A program made the position numbers and the translations under genes. From Desulfosporosinus orientis DSM 765 (GTDB lineage Bacteria; Bacillota; Desulfitobacteriia; Desulfitobacteriales; Desulfitobacteriaceae), in contig NC_016584.1 of assembly GCF_000235605.1 (NCBI RefSeq), forward strand, positions 732,001-796,000: a stretch of DNA of 64,000 nucleotides, written 5' to 3'. Shown one piece after another: positions 1 to 8,188 of the stretch. The notes below the pieces were generated by a model, which was not told where the DNA came from, ran no database searches, and worked only from the letters and a program-made list of their open reading frames with translations. Positions within the stretch are counted from its first letter, which is position 1. The number at the start of each line of letters is the position of its first letter.

Positions 1-861
1 GCCGGCAAATCCTTGCCTTGTACCGATTGTATGAGTTCTCATGTGCTTAGGAGCCTTACACCGGTCTGGAAAGAGATGGTTTTTGACAACCGCATTTATG
101 AAGTGTATTCTCAGCCTTTTATAGATGCCAATGGGTCTAGATTAATTTTCAAGGTACTTCTTGACATTACGGATAGACGGAGTGCTGATCAAGAAATGGC
201 TCGTTTTGAAAGGCTTAATATAGTGGGAGAAATGGCAGCAGGTATTGCTCACGAGGTCAGGAATCCCCTGACCACAGTTCGTGGTTTTTTGCAATTGCTT
301 CAATCCAAAAAAGAGACGATTGACTACCATGATTATTATCAACTCATGAGGGATGAATTGGATCGAGCCCTTTCCATTCTAACGGACTTTTTAGGTTTGG
401 CGAAAGATGGATCTTATCAGTTTGAATTGATCAATATAACAAAAACTGTCACAGCCCTTGCACCCCTCTTAACGGCAGATGCGATTAATCAAGACAAGAA
501 AATTGTTTTTGAGCTTAGGGAAGTTCCCAATTCAATAGGAAGCGAAAATGAGCTGCGGCAATTGATTCTAAATTTAACAAGGAACGGGCTTGAGGCAATG
601 CCTAAAAATACAACTCTGACAATTCAGACCTATCAATGGGATAATGATATTGTACTTAGGGTTTGTGACCAAGGCGGAGGAGTTGATCCTGCCGTTTTGG
701 ATAAGTTAGGCACTCCTTTTTTGACTACTAAAGAACAAGGGACAGGATTAGGAATTGCAACCTGTAAAAGAATTGCTGAACGGCATAAGGCAGTTCTGGA
801 TTTTAAGTCTAAAGAGACTGGAACTGTGGTTACGGTTAAGTTTCCCGCACCTGAATTTTGA
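1..861 (+). CDS. Sensor histidine kinase, sporulation-type (5' end outside window)
   Basis: This is the C-terminal part of a histidine kinase; the frame is open to base 1, so the true start lies upstream. The visible part begins in what looks like the end of a PAS sensor domain (FKVLLDITDRR). It continues through a HisKA phospho-acceptor helix (GIAHEVRNPLTTV, His near codon 84 from base 1) and an HATPase_c domain with N box (NLTRNGLEA), G1 (DQGGGV) and G2 (GTGLGIATC). The arrangement resembles the KinA/KinE-type sporulation kinases and PAS kinases of Firmicutes that feed phosphate to a response regulator or Spo0F. No response regulator is adjacent here, so the partner is unknown. The kinase call is secure; the sporulation role is inferred from family resemblance. 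Confidence 0.9.
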   Translation, partial: AGKSLPCTDCMSSHVLRSLTPVWKEMVFDNRIYEVYSQPFIDANGSRLIFKVLLDITDRRSADQEMARFERLNIVGEMAAGIAHEVRNPLTTVRGFLQLLQSKKETIDYHDYYQLMRDELDRALSILTDFLGLAKDGSYQFELINITKTVTALAPLLTADAINQDKKIVFELREVPNSIGSENELRQLILNLTRNGLEAMPKNTTLTIQTYQWDNDIVLRVCDQGGGVDPAVLDKLGTPFLTTKEQGTGLGIATCKRIAERHKAVLDFKSKETGTVVTVKFPAPEF

Positions 862-904
862 GGACGTAATTATAAATTTTAATAATATAATATTAATACA
901 TAGA

Positions 905-937
905 AAAGCCACCCCATGCTGATTTTGGGGTGGCTTT
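905..937. terminator. Bidirectional intrinsic terminator
   Basis: A perfect 12-bp stem (905-916 with 926-937) encloses a 9-nt loop between two convergent genes, the kinase and metQ. The stem ends are A-rich on one side and T-rich on the other, so it can act on both strands. Confidence 0.8.
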
Positions 938-968
938 GAAGCTTTTGTGCCGTTGGGTTAGTGGTTCA

Positions 969-1820
969 TTAAAAAGCAGGAACGATGGATCCTTTGTATT
1001 TTTCTTCGATGAACTTTTTAACCTCAGGAGATGTCAGGGCTTTCGCAAGTTTTTGTAAAGCAGGGTCGTCTTTCCGGCTGTCTTTGACAACGAGGATATT
1101 AGCATAAGGTGAATCTTTATCTTCCATGACGATGGAATCATTGAGAGGATTTAGTCCGCCTTCCAAAGCGTAATTCGTGTTGATAACAGCAGCGCTGATT
1201 TTTGGGTCCTGAAGTACTCTGGGCAGCTGAGGAGCATCTAGGGGAGTGATCTTCAGCTGTTTGGGATTGTTTTGGATGTCGTTGACAGTTCCCATAATTC
1301 CTACGCCGTCTTTCAGAGTAATAATACCGGCTTTGGCCAATAAAGCCAGAGCTCGGCCGCCGTTGGAAGGATCATTTGGAATTGCTATGGTAGCTCCTGC
1401 TTCTAGGTCGTCAAGCTTTTTAATTTTGTCGGAATAGACACCCATGGGCTCGATGTGTACTTTAGCAATGGATACATTATTTAAAGAATGATCTTTATTA
1501 AAAGACTCCAAATAGGGGGTGTGTTGGAAAAAGTTAGCGTCAATGTCTCCTGTATCCAAGTCCAGGTTCGGACGAACATAATCGGTATAGCTCACGATTT
1601 GCAGGTCAATTCCTTCTTTTTTCAGGGCAGGTTTTACGAATTCTAAGATTTCAGCATGGGGGATGGGGGTTGCTCCGACTTTCAGTACGGTGGCAGCTGA
1701 TGAGTCGGACCCGCTTTTGGGAGCTTCGGTTTTACTGCCGCAGCCGGACAGTACGAGGGAAAGAGTGACTAATGCAGCAATGAAAATAGTTAAGCAGCGC
1801 TGGTTCTTGATTTTTAACAT
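969..1820 (-). CDS. metQ: Methionine ABC transporter substrate-binding lipoprotein MetQ
   Basis: This 283-residue NlpA/MetQ-family lipoprotein captures methionine outside the membrane for the MetNI importer. An N-terminal hydrophobic signal ends in a lipobox (LVLSGC), so the mature protein should be lipid-anchored at Cys27. The body carries typical family stretches such as VGATPIPHAEIL and the motif region IPNDPSNGGRAL. It is the last gene of a metN-metI-metQ operon, 28 nt after metI, and the whole unit sits behind a SAM-I riboswitch, which strongly supports methionine as the ligand. It ends at the shared terminator at 905-937. Confidence 0.95.
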   Translation of the reverse strand: MLKIKNQRCLTIFIAALVTLSLVLSGCGSKTEAPKSGSDSSAATVLKVGATPIPHAEILEFVKPALKKEGIDLQIVSYTDYVRPNLDLDTGDIDANFFQHTPYLESFNKDHSLNNVSIAKVHIEPMGVYSDKIKKLDDLEAGATIAIPNDPSNGGRALALLAKAGIITLKDGVGIMGTVNDIQNNPKQLKITPLDAPQLPRVLQDPKISAAVINTNYALEGGLNPLNDSIVMEDKDSPYANILVVKDSRKDDPALQKLAKALTSPEVKKFIEEKYKGSIVPAF

Positions 1821-1848
1821 TTCTTCTCCTCCAATTCTTATCTTTCAT

Positions 1849-2502
1849 TTAATGAGTGAGTTTGCGTGCCAAAGTGGTTCCGAGAGACTGTATGATTTGA
1901 ACGATCACGACAAGAATGACCACGGTGACGATCATGATGTCGGTGCGGAAACGGTTGTAGCCATATTGAATGGCTAAGTCGCCTAATCCGCCTCCGCCAA
2001 CTGCTCCGGCCATGGCTGTGTAACCTATGACACTAATGGTCGTGATGGCAACGCCTAAAATAAGTGAGGCCTTTGCTTCGGGCAGAAGCACTTTTTGGAT
2101 AATCTGTCTGGGAGATGCTCCCATGGACAGTGCCGCCTCAATGACACCATGAGGAACTTCTTTCAGAGAACTTTCCACTACTCTGGCCACAAAGGGAGCA
2201 GCGGATATCACGAGAGGAACAATGGCGGCGGTTGTACCAACAGACGTGCCGACAATTGCCCGGGTGAAAGGGATTAAGGCGACCAATAAGATGATAAAGG
2301 GAGCAGAACGCAAGATGTTAATGACAGTACCCAGGGTTCGTTCAACCCATGGGTTGGGCAAAATATGGCCGGGTGAGGTTACAACCAGAATAATTCCTAA
2401 AGGGAGTCCGATCAGGTAAGCCAGAATGGTAGAAGCAGCAACCATATAGAGGGTTTCACCCGTTGCCGGAAGAAAAAGTTGGAATATATCAGCCCAAGCC
2501 AC
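1849..2502 (-). CDS. metI: Methionine ABC transporter permease MetI
   Basis: A 217-residue inner-membrane permease with about five hydrophobic segments and the EAA loop that contacts the ATPase (EAALSMGASPRQIIQKVLLP). The size and sequence fit MetI/YaeE. The start codon lies inside the end of metN, a 14-nt overlap that implies translational coupling. It forms the membrane channel for methionine with MetN and MetQ. Confidence 0.95.
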   Translation of the reverse strand: MAWADIFQLFLPATGETLYMVAASTILAYLIGLPLGIILVVTSPGHILPNPWVERTLGTVINILRSAPFIILLVALIPFTRAIVGTSVGTTAAIVPLVISAAPFVARVVESSLKEVPHGVIEAALSMGASPRQIIQKVLLPEAKASLILGVAITTISVIGYTAMAGAVGGGGLGDLAIQYGYNRFRTDIMIVTVVILVVIVQIIQSLGTTLARKLTH

Positions 2503-3517
2503 TTTGAACCACCTCCACGTTTAAATCTCTGGATGCTAAATAGCGCCGGGCTTCTTGAAGCTGATCCGGGCTGCCTTGCAGTTCCAGGGTCAATGTGCCA
2601 AAGAGGGTGGATCTTAAATGATCGATGCTCCCATAGAGGATATTCGCCCGGACATCACAGGTGCGCAGCAAATCGGTGATAATCGGATCTGAAGCTCTGG
2701 AACCGAGAAATTGAATGCGGACAATCTCTGAGTCACGATGGGTGGCCAGTTCCTTTAATAAGTCCTCTGGCAGTTCGTTGGGAAAAATTGTTGAAATAAA
2801 CTGACGTGCAATATCGGACTGAGGTTTAATGAAAACAGACTCGACTGGACCGTTTTCTACAATATGAGCTTCGTGGATTACCGCTATGTCAGTGCAAATC
2901 TCTTTGATAACTTTCATCTCATGGGTAATCATGACAATGGTTAAGCCGAGTTTTTGGTTAATATCCCGCAGGAGATTTAAAATTGAAAGGGTGGTTTGGG
3001 GGTCTAAGGCTGATGTGGCTTCGTCGCACAAGAGAACCTGGGGTTTTGTAGCAAGGGCTCGGGCAATGCCAACTCGCTGCTTTTGGCCGCCGCTCAGCTG
3101 TGCTGGGTAAGCAGCTGCTTTGTCTTCCAGGCCGACGAGATGCAGCAGCTCTTTGACCCTTTGAGAAATTTCCTTTTTTGGAGTTCCGGCAATTTCTAAG
3201 GGGAAGGCGATGTTTTCAGCTACAGTCCGGGATTGGAGGAGATAAAAGTGCTGAAAGATCATGCCGATATTCTGGCGAGCTTTGCGAAGTTCTTTACTGG
3301 AAAGAGCAGTCAAGTTTTGCCCGGCAACAATGATTTCACCGCCTGAGGGTTTCTCAAGGAGATTTAAGCAGCGTACCAGCGTGCTCTTCCCGGCGCCGCT
3401 TAAACCGATAATACCGTAGATTGATCCCGGCGAAATATGCAAATTAACATGATCAAGGGCGACAACCTGACCCTGGCGGGATGAGTATTTTTTAACTAAT
3501 TGTTTAATCTGAATCAA
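2489..3517 (-). CDS. metN: Methionine ABC transporter ATP-binding protein MetN
   Basis: A 342-residue ATPase that powers methionine import. Walker A is GLSGAGKST (about residues 38-46), the ABC signature is LSGGQKQR and Walker B is VLLCDEATSALD. Residues from about 265 to the end form the NIL regulatory domain that in known MetN proteins binds methionine and shuts transport off when the cell is full (transinhibition). It is the first gene of the operon, and the SAM-I riboswitch lies immediately upstream. An RBS (GGAGG in minus sense) precedes the ATG. Confidence 0.96.
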   Translation of the reverse strand: MIQIKQLVKKYSSRQGQVVALDHVNLHISPGSIYGIIGLSGAGKSTLVRCLNLLEKPSGGEIIVAGQNLTALSSKELRKARQNIGMIFQHFYLLQSRTVAENIAFPLEIAGTPKKEISQRVKELLHLVGLEDKAAAYPAQLSGGQKQRVGIARALATKPQVLLCDEATSALDPQTTLSILNLLRDINQKLGLTIVMITHEMKVIKEICTDIAVIHEAHIVENGPVESVFIKPQSDIARQFISTIFPNELPEDLLKELATHRDSEIVRIQFLGSRASDPIITDLLRTCDVRANILYGSIDHLRSTLFGTLTLELQGSPDQLQEARRYLASRDLNVEVVQSGLG

Positions 3518-3555
3518 AAGCGCACCTCCTTTATGACTTAATTACACACAACAAA

Positions 3556-3580
3556 ACTCCGCGAAGAAAACCCGCGGAGT
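3556..3580 (-). terminator. Intrinsic terminator of the SAM-I riboswitch
   Basis: On the minus strand an 8-bp GC-rich stem (3573-3580 with 3556-3563) is followed by a T-rich run and sits between the SAM aptamer and metN. In the S-box family SAM binding favours this hairpin and switches metNIQ off. Confidence 0.85.
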
Positions 3581-3594
3581 ACCATTCGGTTTTC

Positions 3595-3693
3595 CTCTTA
3601 TCTCCCAGATTTCTCTGCAGGAGTTAGCACCGTGCATAAATGCCGGTTGCCGGGTTTCATCGGGCCAGTCCCTCCACCTACTCTGAATAAGAG
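3595..3693 (-). promoter_or_regulatory. SAM-I (S-box) riboswitch controlling metNIQ
   Basis: Read on the minus strand, the segment carries the conserved S-box core: CTCTTA, then GAGTAGGTGGAGGGACTGG, CCCGATGAAACCCGGCAACC, GGTGCTAACTCCTGCAGA and the closing GGGAGATAAGAG. P1 is formed by CTCTTA/TAAGAG (3688-3693 with 3595-3600). The aptamer is followed by the terminator at 3556-3580 and then by metN. Function as a SAM-sensing OFF switch follows from the family. Confidence 0.97.
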
Positions 3694-3739
3694 TCTTTTA
3701 TGAGGTTTTATTGTGTCTTTAGGATTATGAACTGTATGT

Positions 3740-3768
3740 ATTTTAGCATAGAGAAGATAGGGTTGCAA
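3740..3768 (-). promoter_or_regulatory. Sigma-A-type promoter of the metNIQ leader
   Basis: On the minus strand TTGCAA (3763-3768) and TAAAAT (3740-3745) are separated by 17 bp, just upstream of the riboswitch. Confidence 0.65.
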
Positions 3769-3793
3769 GGGGTAAAATTTACGGAGAAAAGGC

Positions 3794-3822
3794 TTGACAA
3801 GAGCATAACGCTTTAATAGATT
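3794..3822 (+). promoter_or_regulatory. Sigma-A-type promoter of yerC-hisZ
   Basis: TTGACA (3794-3799) and TAGATT (3817-3822) are spaced by 17 bp, 45 nt upstream of yerC. This is the best-matching promoter in the window. Confidence 0.75.
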
Positions 3823-3867
3823 AAAGGGAGACAGTGATCTTGTTCTACTATTGAGGAGGAAATGGCT

Positions 3868-4200
3868 ATGTCCAGCGATGAGCGTTTACAGAATCCCTTA
3901 ACAGATGCCCTGGCCGAAGCATTTTTGTTGCTTAGGAACAAAGAAGAGTGTTATCGATTCTTTGAAGATATCGCAACGGTCGCAGAAATAAAATCTTTAG
4001 CCCAGCGTTTAGAAGTGGCTAAAATGCTGCAGCGAAATGAGACCTATACCACTATTACTGAAGTTACGGGAGCAAGTACGGCGACAATCAGCCGGGTAAA
4101 ACGCTGTTTGAATTTTGGCGCTGATGGCTATCAGCTGATTTTGAGGCGTTTGCAGGAACAAGAGAATCAAAAAAAAGACAGCAGTGAAGGAGAGTCATAA
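3868..4200 (+). CDS. yerC: YerC/YecD-family TrpR-like regulator
   Basis: A 110-residue all-helical protein of the TrpR superfamily with a helix-turn-helix near its end (TITEVTGASTATISRVKRCL). YerC/YecD proteins occur in many Firmicutes, and their regulon is poorly defined. Two in-frame ATGs exist at 3862 and 3868. The second is preferred because GGAGG (3855-3859) is 8 nt from it but only 2 nt from the first. The stop codon overlaps the hisZ start (TAATG), so the two are translationally coupled. A role in histidine gene control is suggested only by this coupling. Confidence 0.85.
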   Translation: MSSDERLQNPLTDALAEAFLLLRNKEECYRFFEDIATVAEIKSLAQRLEVAKMLQRNETYTTITEVTGASTATISRVKRCLNFGADGYQLILRRLQEQENQKKDSSEGES

Positions 4201-5351
4201 TGCAGAGAACAAATTTAGGATTGCGTATTCCCAAAGGAATGCGGGATTTACTGCCTGAGGAAATCGCTGTACAAGAGAGTTTAGAAGAAAAGATACTGAC
4301 ACTTTTTAAACAATGGTCTTATCAGAAAATATTAACACCGACACTGGAGTATTCTGCTTGTGTTCAGCCTGATGTGGAACAAGAAGATTTGCTATATAAA
4401 TTTTTCGATCGTGAAGGACATATTCTGACCCTGCGGCCGGAACTGACCATACCTATTGCCCGCTTAGTAAGCACACGTATGCGCGGTGGAGAATTTCCAC
4501 TGCGCTTGTGTTATGGAGCTGACGTTTATCGGAATTCTAATGTGAGACATAGAGAATTTCGCCAGGTGGGAGTTGAATTGGTAGGTTCCGATCAAGAGCT
4601 TGCCGATGCGGAGGTTATTGCTCTTGCCGTTGAAGCCATTGCCGGTTTAGGCTTGAAGAATTATCAGTTCAACCTGGGCCATATGGGTATTTTTTCGGGA
4701 CTGATGCTGGAAGCCGGAGTTGATGAAGGGATACGGGTTAAGCTGGAAGAAGTGTTAGCCCGTAAGGATATGGTAGGTGTTGAACTTTGTGTCAGACAAA
4801 GCGGTCTGCCGGAACGGGTTCAGGAACTGCTGCTGCGGCTGCCCCATTTTAGGGGAGGAGAGGAAATTCTGGATGAGGTCCTGGGCTGGAGCGAACGGCC
4901 GGCCATTAGGGAGGCTGTAGAAAGCTTAAGAACCATTTATCGATATTTGGAGGACTTCGGAGTACAGGCCAATGTTGCCTTAGATTTAGGCATACTCCGC
5001 GGCTTTTCCTATTATACCGGGGCCGTATTTGAGGGCTATGTTCCGGGAATAGGTTTTCCGGTAGTTGAGGGAGGACGTTACGATGCTCTCTACGCCGATT
5101 TCGGCCTGCCTCAGCCGGCCACAGGTTTTGCCATACATCTGGGCAATTTGTTGGAACAGTTTCCCCTTCCAGTTGTTGAAGGTGCTGATGTACTGGTTTA
5201 TGGATCAGATGCCCAAAAGGTGATTCGACAATGTCAGACCTTAAGAGCTCAGGGTAAAAAAGTTGAGTTGGCTTTGGGGGTTTCGGGGAAGGAGACAGCA
5301 GAATTGGCGGCGCAACTTAAAAATATTAAGGAGATTTTGTGTGTTGAGTAG
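4200..5351 (+). CDS. hisZ: ATP phosphoribosyltransferase regulatory subunit HisZ
   Basis: A 383-residue paralogue of the histidyl-tRNA synthetase catalytic core that does not charge tRNA. It binds the short form of HisG and supplies histidine feedback control. Class II motif 2-like sequence is present (YGADVYRNSNVRHREFRQVGVE) as well as a HisRS-like RGFSYYTGAVFE segment, but there is no full HisRS anticodon domain. The hisG at 8189 is the short form, which requires HisZ, so the pair is consistent. It is unusual that three unrelated genes separate the two subunit genes. Confidence 0.93.
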   Translation: MQRTNLGLRIPKGMRDLLPEEIAVQESLEEKILTLFKQWSYQKILTPTLEYSACVQPDVEQEDLLYKFFDREGHILTLRPELTIPIARLVSTRMRGGEFPLRLCYGADVYRNSNVRHREFRQVGVELVGSDQELADAEVIALAVEAIAGLGLKNYQFNLGHMGIFSGLMLEAGVDEGIRVKLEEVLARKDMVGVELCVRQSGLPERVQELLLRLPHFRGGEEILDEVLGWSERPAIREAVESLRTIYRYLEDFGVQANVALDLGILRGFSYYTGAVFEGYVPGIGFPVVEGGRYDALYADFGLPQPATGFAIHLGNLLEQFPLPVVEGADVLVYGSDAQKVIRQCQTLRAQGKKVELALGVSGKETAELAAQLKNIKEILCVE

Positions 5352-6144
5352 AAGAATCATTTCCTTGGTTCCATCGGCTACAGAAATGCTTTACTACATG
5401 GGCCTGGAAACACGTATTGTCGGTGTAACCGAACACTGTAATTTCCCGGAGGAAGCCAAGTCTAAATATAAAATAGGTACCTTTGCTCAGCCTCAGCTAA
5501 CGAGGATTTTATATCTGGAGCCGGACCTGGTCTTAGCTGATGAGGCCATCCACAGAAAAACCATTAGGGAACTGGAAAAAAGCAATATTCCAGTTCTCTC
5601 AGCAACCCCAATAACAGTTGAGGATATCTTTACCCTTATGAATAAACTAGGCATCCTGACTCAAACTCAAAACAAGGCAGTGCCTCTGGTGACTTCGTTG
5701 AGGGACAGAGCAGAGACTTTGAGTCAAAATCCAATTGCGCGAAGGCCAAGAGTTTTTCGTCTCATGAGTACAGGGACTTACATTACCCCTGGGCCCAAAG
5801 CGTTTCAGTACGATGCTCTCCAGTTAGCAGGAGCTCAAATGATGAACCTGGATGGGAGCAAGCCTTATGTACAGGTAAGCTGGCGGCAGATTGAAGAATT
5901 TGACCCGGAAATAATATTATTTTGCGGGGTTAATAAAGGGCAGCCTTTGCCGGAAAAATGTAAAGGCTGCCCGGCTAAACTGCCTATTTGTCATAGAACC
6001 GCTGAAGATATCTTCGGCGAAGAATGGCAGCGCATCTCAGCGGTTCGGGAAAACCGGGTTTATCCCATCTCTTGTCATACTATCTGCCGGCCCGGTCCCA
6101 GGCTCATTGATGGAATAGAGAAGCTTCGCCAGCTTTTCGAGTAG
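5341..6144 (+). CDS. Corrinoid-binding (BtuF-like) periplasmic-binding-fold protein without signal peptide
   Basis: A 267-residue protein of the BtuF/FepB (COG0614) fold beginning with the family motif IISLVPSATEMLYYMGLETRIVGVTEHC. Its chosen start is GTG 5341, 7 nt after AAGGAG and overlapping the end of hisZ by 11 nt. It has no signal peptide or lipobox, so it should be cytoplasmic, unlike transport-linked BtuF. A four-cysteine stretch near residues 215-225 (CKGCPAKLPIC) looks like a metal or Fe-S site. No permease or ATPase is adjacent. Corrinoid or metal-chelate binding is a family inference. Confidence 0.75.
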   Translation: MLSRRIISLVPSATEMLYYMGLETRIVGVTEHCNFPEEAKSKYKIGTFAQPQLTRILYLEPDLVLADEAIHRKTIRELEKSNIPVLSATPITVEDIFTLMNKLGILTQTQNKAVPLVTSLRDRAETLSQNPIARRPRVFRLMSTGTYITPGPKAFQYDALQLAGAQMMNLDGSKPYVQVSWRQIEEFDPEIILFCGVNKGQPLPEKCKGCPAKLPICHRTAEDIFGEEWQRISAVRENRVYPISCHTICRPGPRLIDGIEKLRQLFE

Positions 6145-6217
6145 AATGCTTTTGTACTGGAAATTTTTATTATATAATACCTTTGAAATAAACACGTGGA
6201 AAAAGAGGTGTTAAGGG

Positions 6218-7297
6218 TTGCGCAAACTTGCGGTACTTACGGGCGGAGGGGATTGTCCCGGTCTTAATGCGGTGATCAGGGCAATCGTTAAAAGCGCCCA
6301 TGGATATGGTGTTGAAGTATTGGGAATCAGAGATGGATTTCGCGGAGCTGTTGAGGAGGACTTTATCCCTCTTTCACTTAAGGACGTTTCCGGAATTTTA
6401 CCGCGAGGGGGTACTATTTTAGGAACAACTAATCGCGACAACCCCTTTGCTTATCCCACCAAACCGAACGGAGTTATTCAGCCTTTGGATCGTTCCGAAG
6501 ATGTGCTGGAGAACTTAAAGAACAACCAGGTCGATGCCCTATTAGCAATTGGCGGGGACGGCAGTCTGAACATTGCCCTGAAGTTTGCCAATAAAGGGCT
6601 TAAAGTGATTGGAATTCCCAAGACAATTGACAATGATTTGATGTCAACGGATCAAACTTTCGGTTTTCAAACAGCAGTGGATACGGCTCAGGAAGCTTTA
6701 GACCGCTTGCATACCACGGCAGAATCTCATCACCGGGTTATGATTCTTGAAGTCATGGGCCGTTATGCGGGCTGGATTGCCTTGTATGCCGGAGTTGCTG
6801 GGGGAGCTGATGTCATACTTATTCCGGAAATACCCTACAACCTTAACAGGGTGGCTCTAAGTGTTCAAAACAGGGCTAAGCAAGGGAAAAAATTCAGCAT
6901 TATTGTAGCAGCTGAAGGGGCTAAGCCCTTGGGGGGCGAAATGGTCGTTGAACGCATGATGAAAGGGCGGATTGATCCTGTAAAATTAGGCGGGATCGGC
7001 GCTAAAATCGCCCGGGATCTTGAAGAACACTATGGCCTGGAAACCCGGGTAACCGTACTGGGACATCTGCAGAGGGGAGGTTCCCCTAACGCTTATGACC
7101 GGGTGCTGTCAACACGCTACGGCACGGCAGCGGTGGATGCCGCTCTGGAAGGAGAATTTGGCGTGATGGTTGCCCTTCAGGGTAAGGAGATTGTGCGCGT
7201 TCCTCTTCAGGAAGCCGTTGACCATATTAAGCTTGTGCCTTTAAACAATCCTTTGTTGGTTGCAGCTCGGACCTTGGGTATGGAGTTTGGTGATTAA
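6218..7297 (+). CDS. pfkA: 6-phosphofructokinase, group III type
   Basis: A 359-residue phosphofructokinase that phosphorylates fructose 6-phosphate in glycolysis. The donor-site motif is GGDGS, with Gly where PPi-dependent enzymes carry Asp. The substrate loop reads PKTIDNDL, with Lys where the E. coli ATP enzyme has Gly. This Gly/Lys combination is typical of the mixed group III enzymes; the Gly argues for ATP over PPi. The start is TTG 6218, with GAGGTG upstream. A TATAAT (6173-6178) lies just before it, so it may have its own promoter. Confidence 0.92.
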   Translation: MRKLAVLTGGGDCPGLNAVIRAIVKSAHGYGVEVLGIRDGFRGAVEEDFIPLSLKDVSGILPRGGTILGTTNRDNPFAYPTKPNGVIQPLDRSEDVLENLKNNQVDALLAIGGDGSLNIALKFANKGLKVIGIPKTIDNDLMSTDQTFGFQTAVDTAQEALDRLHTTAESHHRVMILEVMGRYAGWIALYAGVAGGADVILIPEIPYNLNRVALSVQNRAKQGKKFSIIVAAEGAKPLGGEMVVERMMKGRIDPVKLGGIGAKIARDLEEHYGLETRVTVLGHLQRGGSPNAYDRVLSTRYGTAAVDAALEGEFGVMVALQGKEIVRVPLQEAVDHIKLVPLNNPLLVAARTLGMEFGD

Positions 7298-7323
7298 CCC
7301 TTGTAAAGAAAGGATAATGTATA

Positions 7324-7806
7324 ATGAGGGATAAATTATCCGCTGCTGAATTTGACCGGTTGCTGGATGAGACTTGTGATTCTTTACGCGGGAACCGGGA
7401 AGCAGAGGAATTTAAAGAATATGTGGTTGCCATATTGTTCTTAAAGCGGTTAAATGACCGGTTTAGACTTGAGCGTGAAGTACGACGCAACAAGCTTATG
7501 GAGAAAGGTTTGTCTCCGGCTCAGATTGATGAAGAACTGGAAAAAAGGGAATCTTACCGCTTGTTTGTGCCGAAAATGGCTCGCTGGGATGAAGTTACAG
7601 GAGAACAGGAAGATTTGGGAGCCTACCTGTCAAAGGCTTTTCGGGAGATTGATGCTAGTAATCGAGGTTGTTTGGGACTTTTGAACACCATTGATTTTAC
7701 CAGAACCACTGAATCCGGGGATAGATTTATTACAAACAATGAATTGGCTCAATTAATTAAAGGTTTTGAGGGACTGATTTTAACCGATGATCATCTGGCC
7801 TTTTAA
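7324..7806 (+). CDS. Stand-alone HsdM N-terminal domain protein
   Basis: A 160-residue protein matching only the N-terminal helical domain of type I restriction-modification methylases (FKEYVVAILFLKRLNDRF, then the DFTRT region). Translation stops at LILTDDHLAF, right where the SAM-binding methylase domain would begin, and no NPPF or other methylase motif follows. It starts with a usable RBS 26 nt after pfkA and ends at a good terminator, so it looks like a maintained short gene and not obvious debris. Neither HsdS nor HsdR is in the window. Function unknown. Confidence 0.75.
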   Translation: MRDKLSAAEFDRLLDETCDSLRGNREAEEFKEYVVAILFLKRLNDRFRLEREVRRNKLMEKGLSPAQIDEELEKRESYRLFVPKMARWDEVTGEQEDLGAYLSKAFREIDASNRGCLGLLNTIDFTRTTESGDRFITNNELAQLIKGFEGLILTDDHLAF

Positions 7807-7834
7807 AAGATGATTTATCAAAAGACGGTAAAAG

Positions 7835-7865
7835 CAGAGAGATGTTGAGGTTCTCTCTGTTTTTT
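7835..7865 (+). terminator. Intrinsic terminator after the HsdM-N gene
   Basis: An 8-bp stem (7835-7842 with 7852-7859) is followed by six T residues. It closes the unit that starts at yerC or pfkA. Confidence 0.85.
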
Positions 7866-7946
7866 ATTTGTAGCATCGGTTGTTACTGCGGCAGCGGTGT
7901 TCATCCAGACAGACCGGGGTAACTACCATAAGGGGGACAACTCACC

Positions 7947-7994
7947 AGGGCATGTCCGAAATTGGCCCGCGCGGGCCAATTTCGGACATGCCCT
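7947..7994. repeat. 48-bp perfect palindrome
   Basis: Bases 7947-7970 are the exact reverse complement of 7971-7994, with no spacer (centre CCCGC|GCGGG). A T-rich run follows at 7995-8002, so it could act as a strong hairpin terminator or be a dispersed palindromic repeat. The surrounding gap (7866-8188) holds no convincing gene. Confidence 0.85.
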
Positions 7995-8188
7995 AATTTT
8001 TTGGATGTGGTCGACAGATAGGTCCAGAGAAAGTATTCAGAGGATTAAGACTTATTTTAATTCAAAACAAAGGGTTGCCAGAGGATGGTGAGATTGATAT
8101 AATTAGCATGTTAATACTTTAACTAACTAAAACGTTAAAATGTTATAAAAATCTGTTTATATTTTATATATCGAGAGGGGATGCCTGG

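Noticed and set aside
7897..8091. 64-codon ORF across the 48-bp palindrome
   Set aside because: It exists only because the palindrome is free of stops; it has no ribosome site or homology signal.
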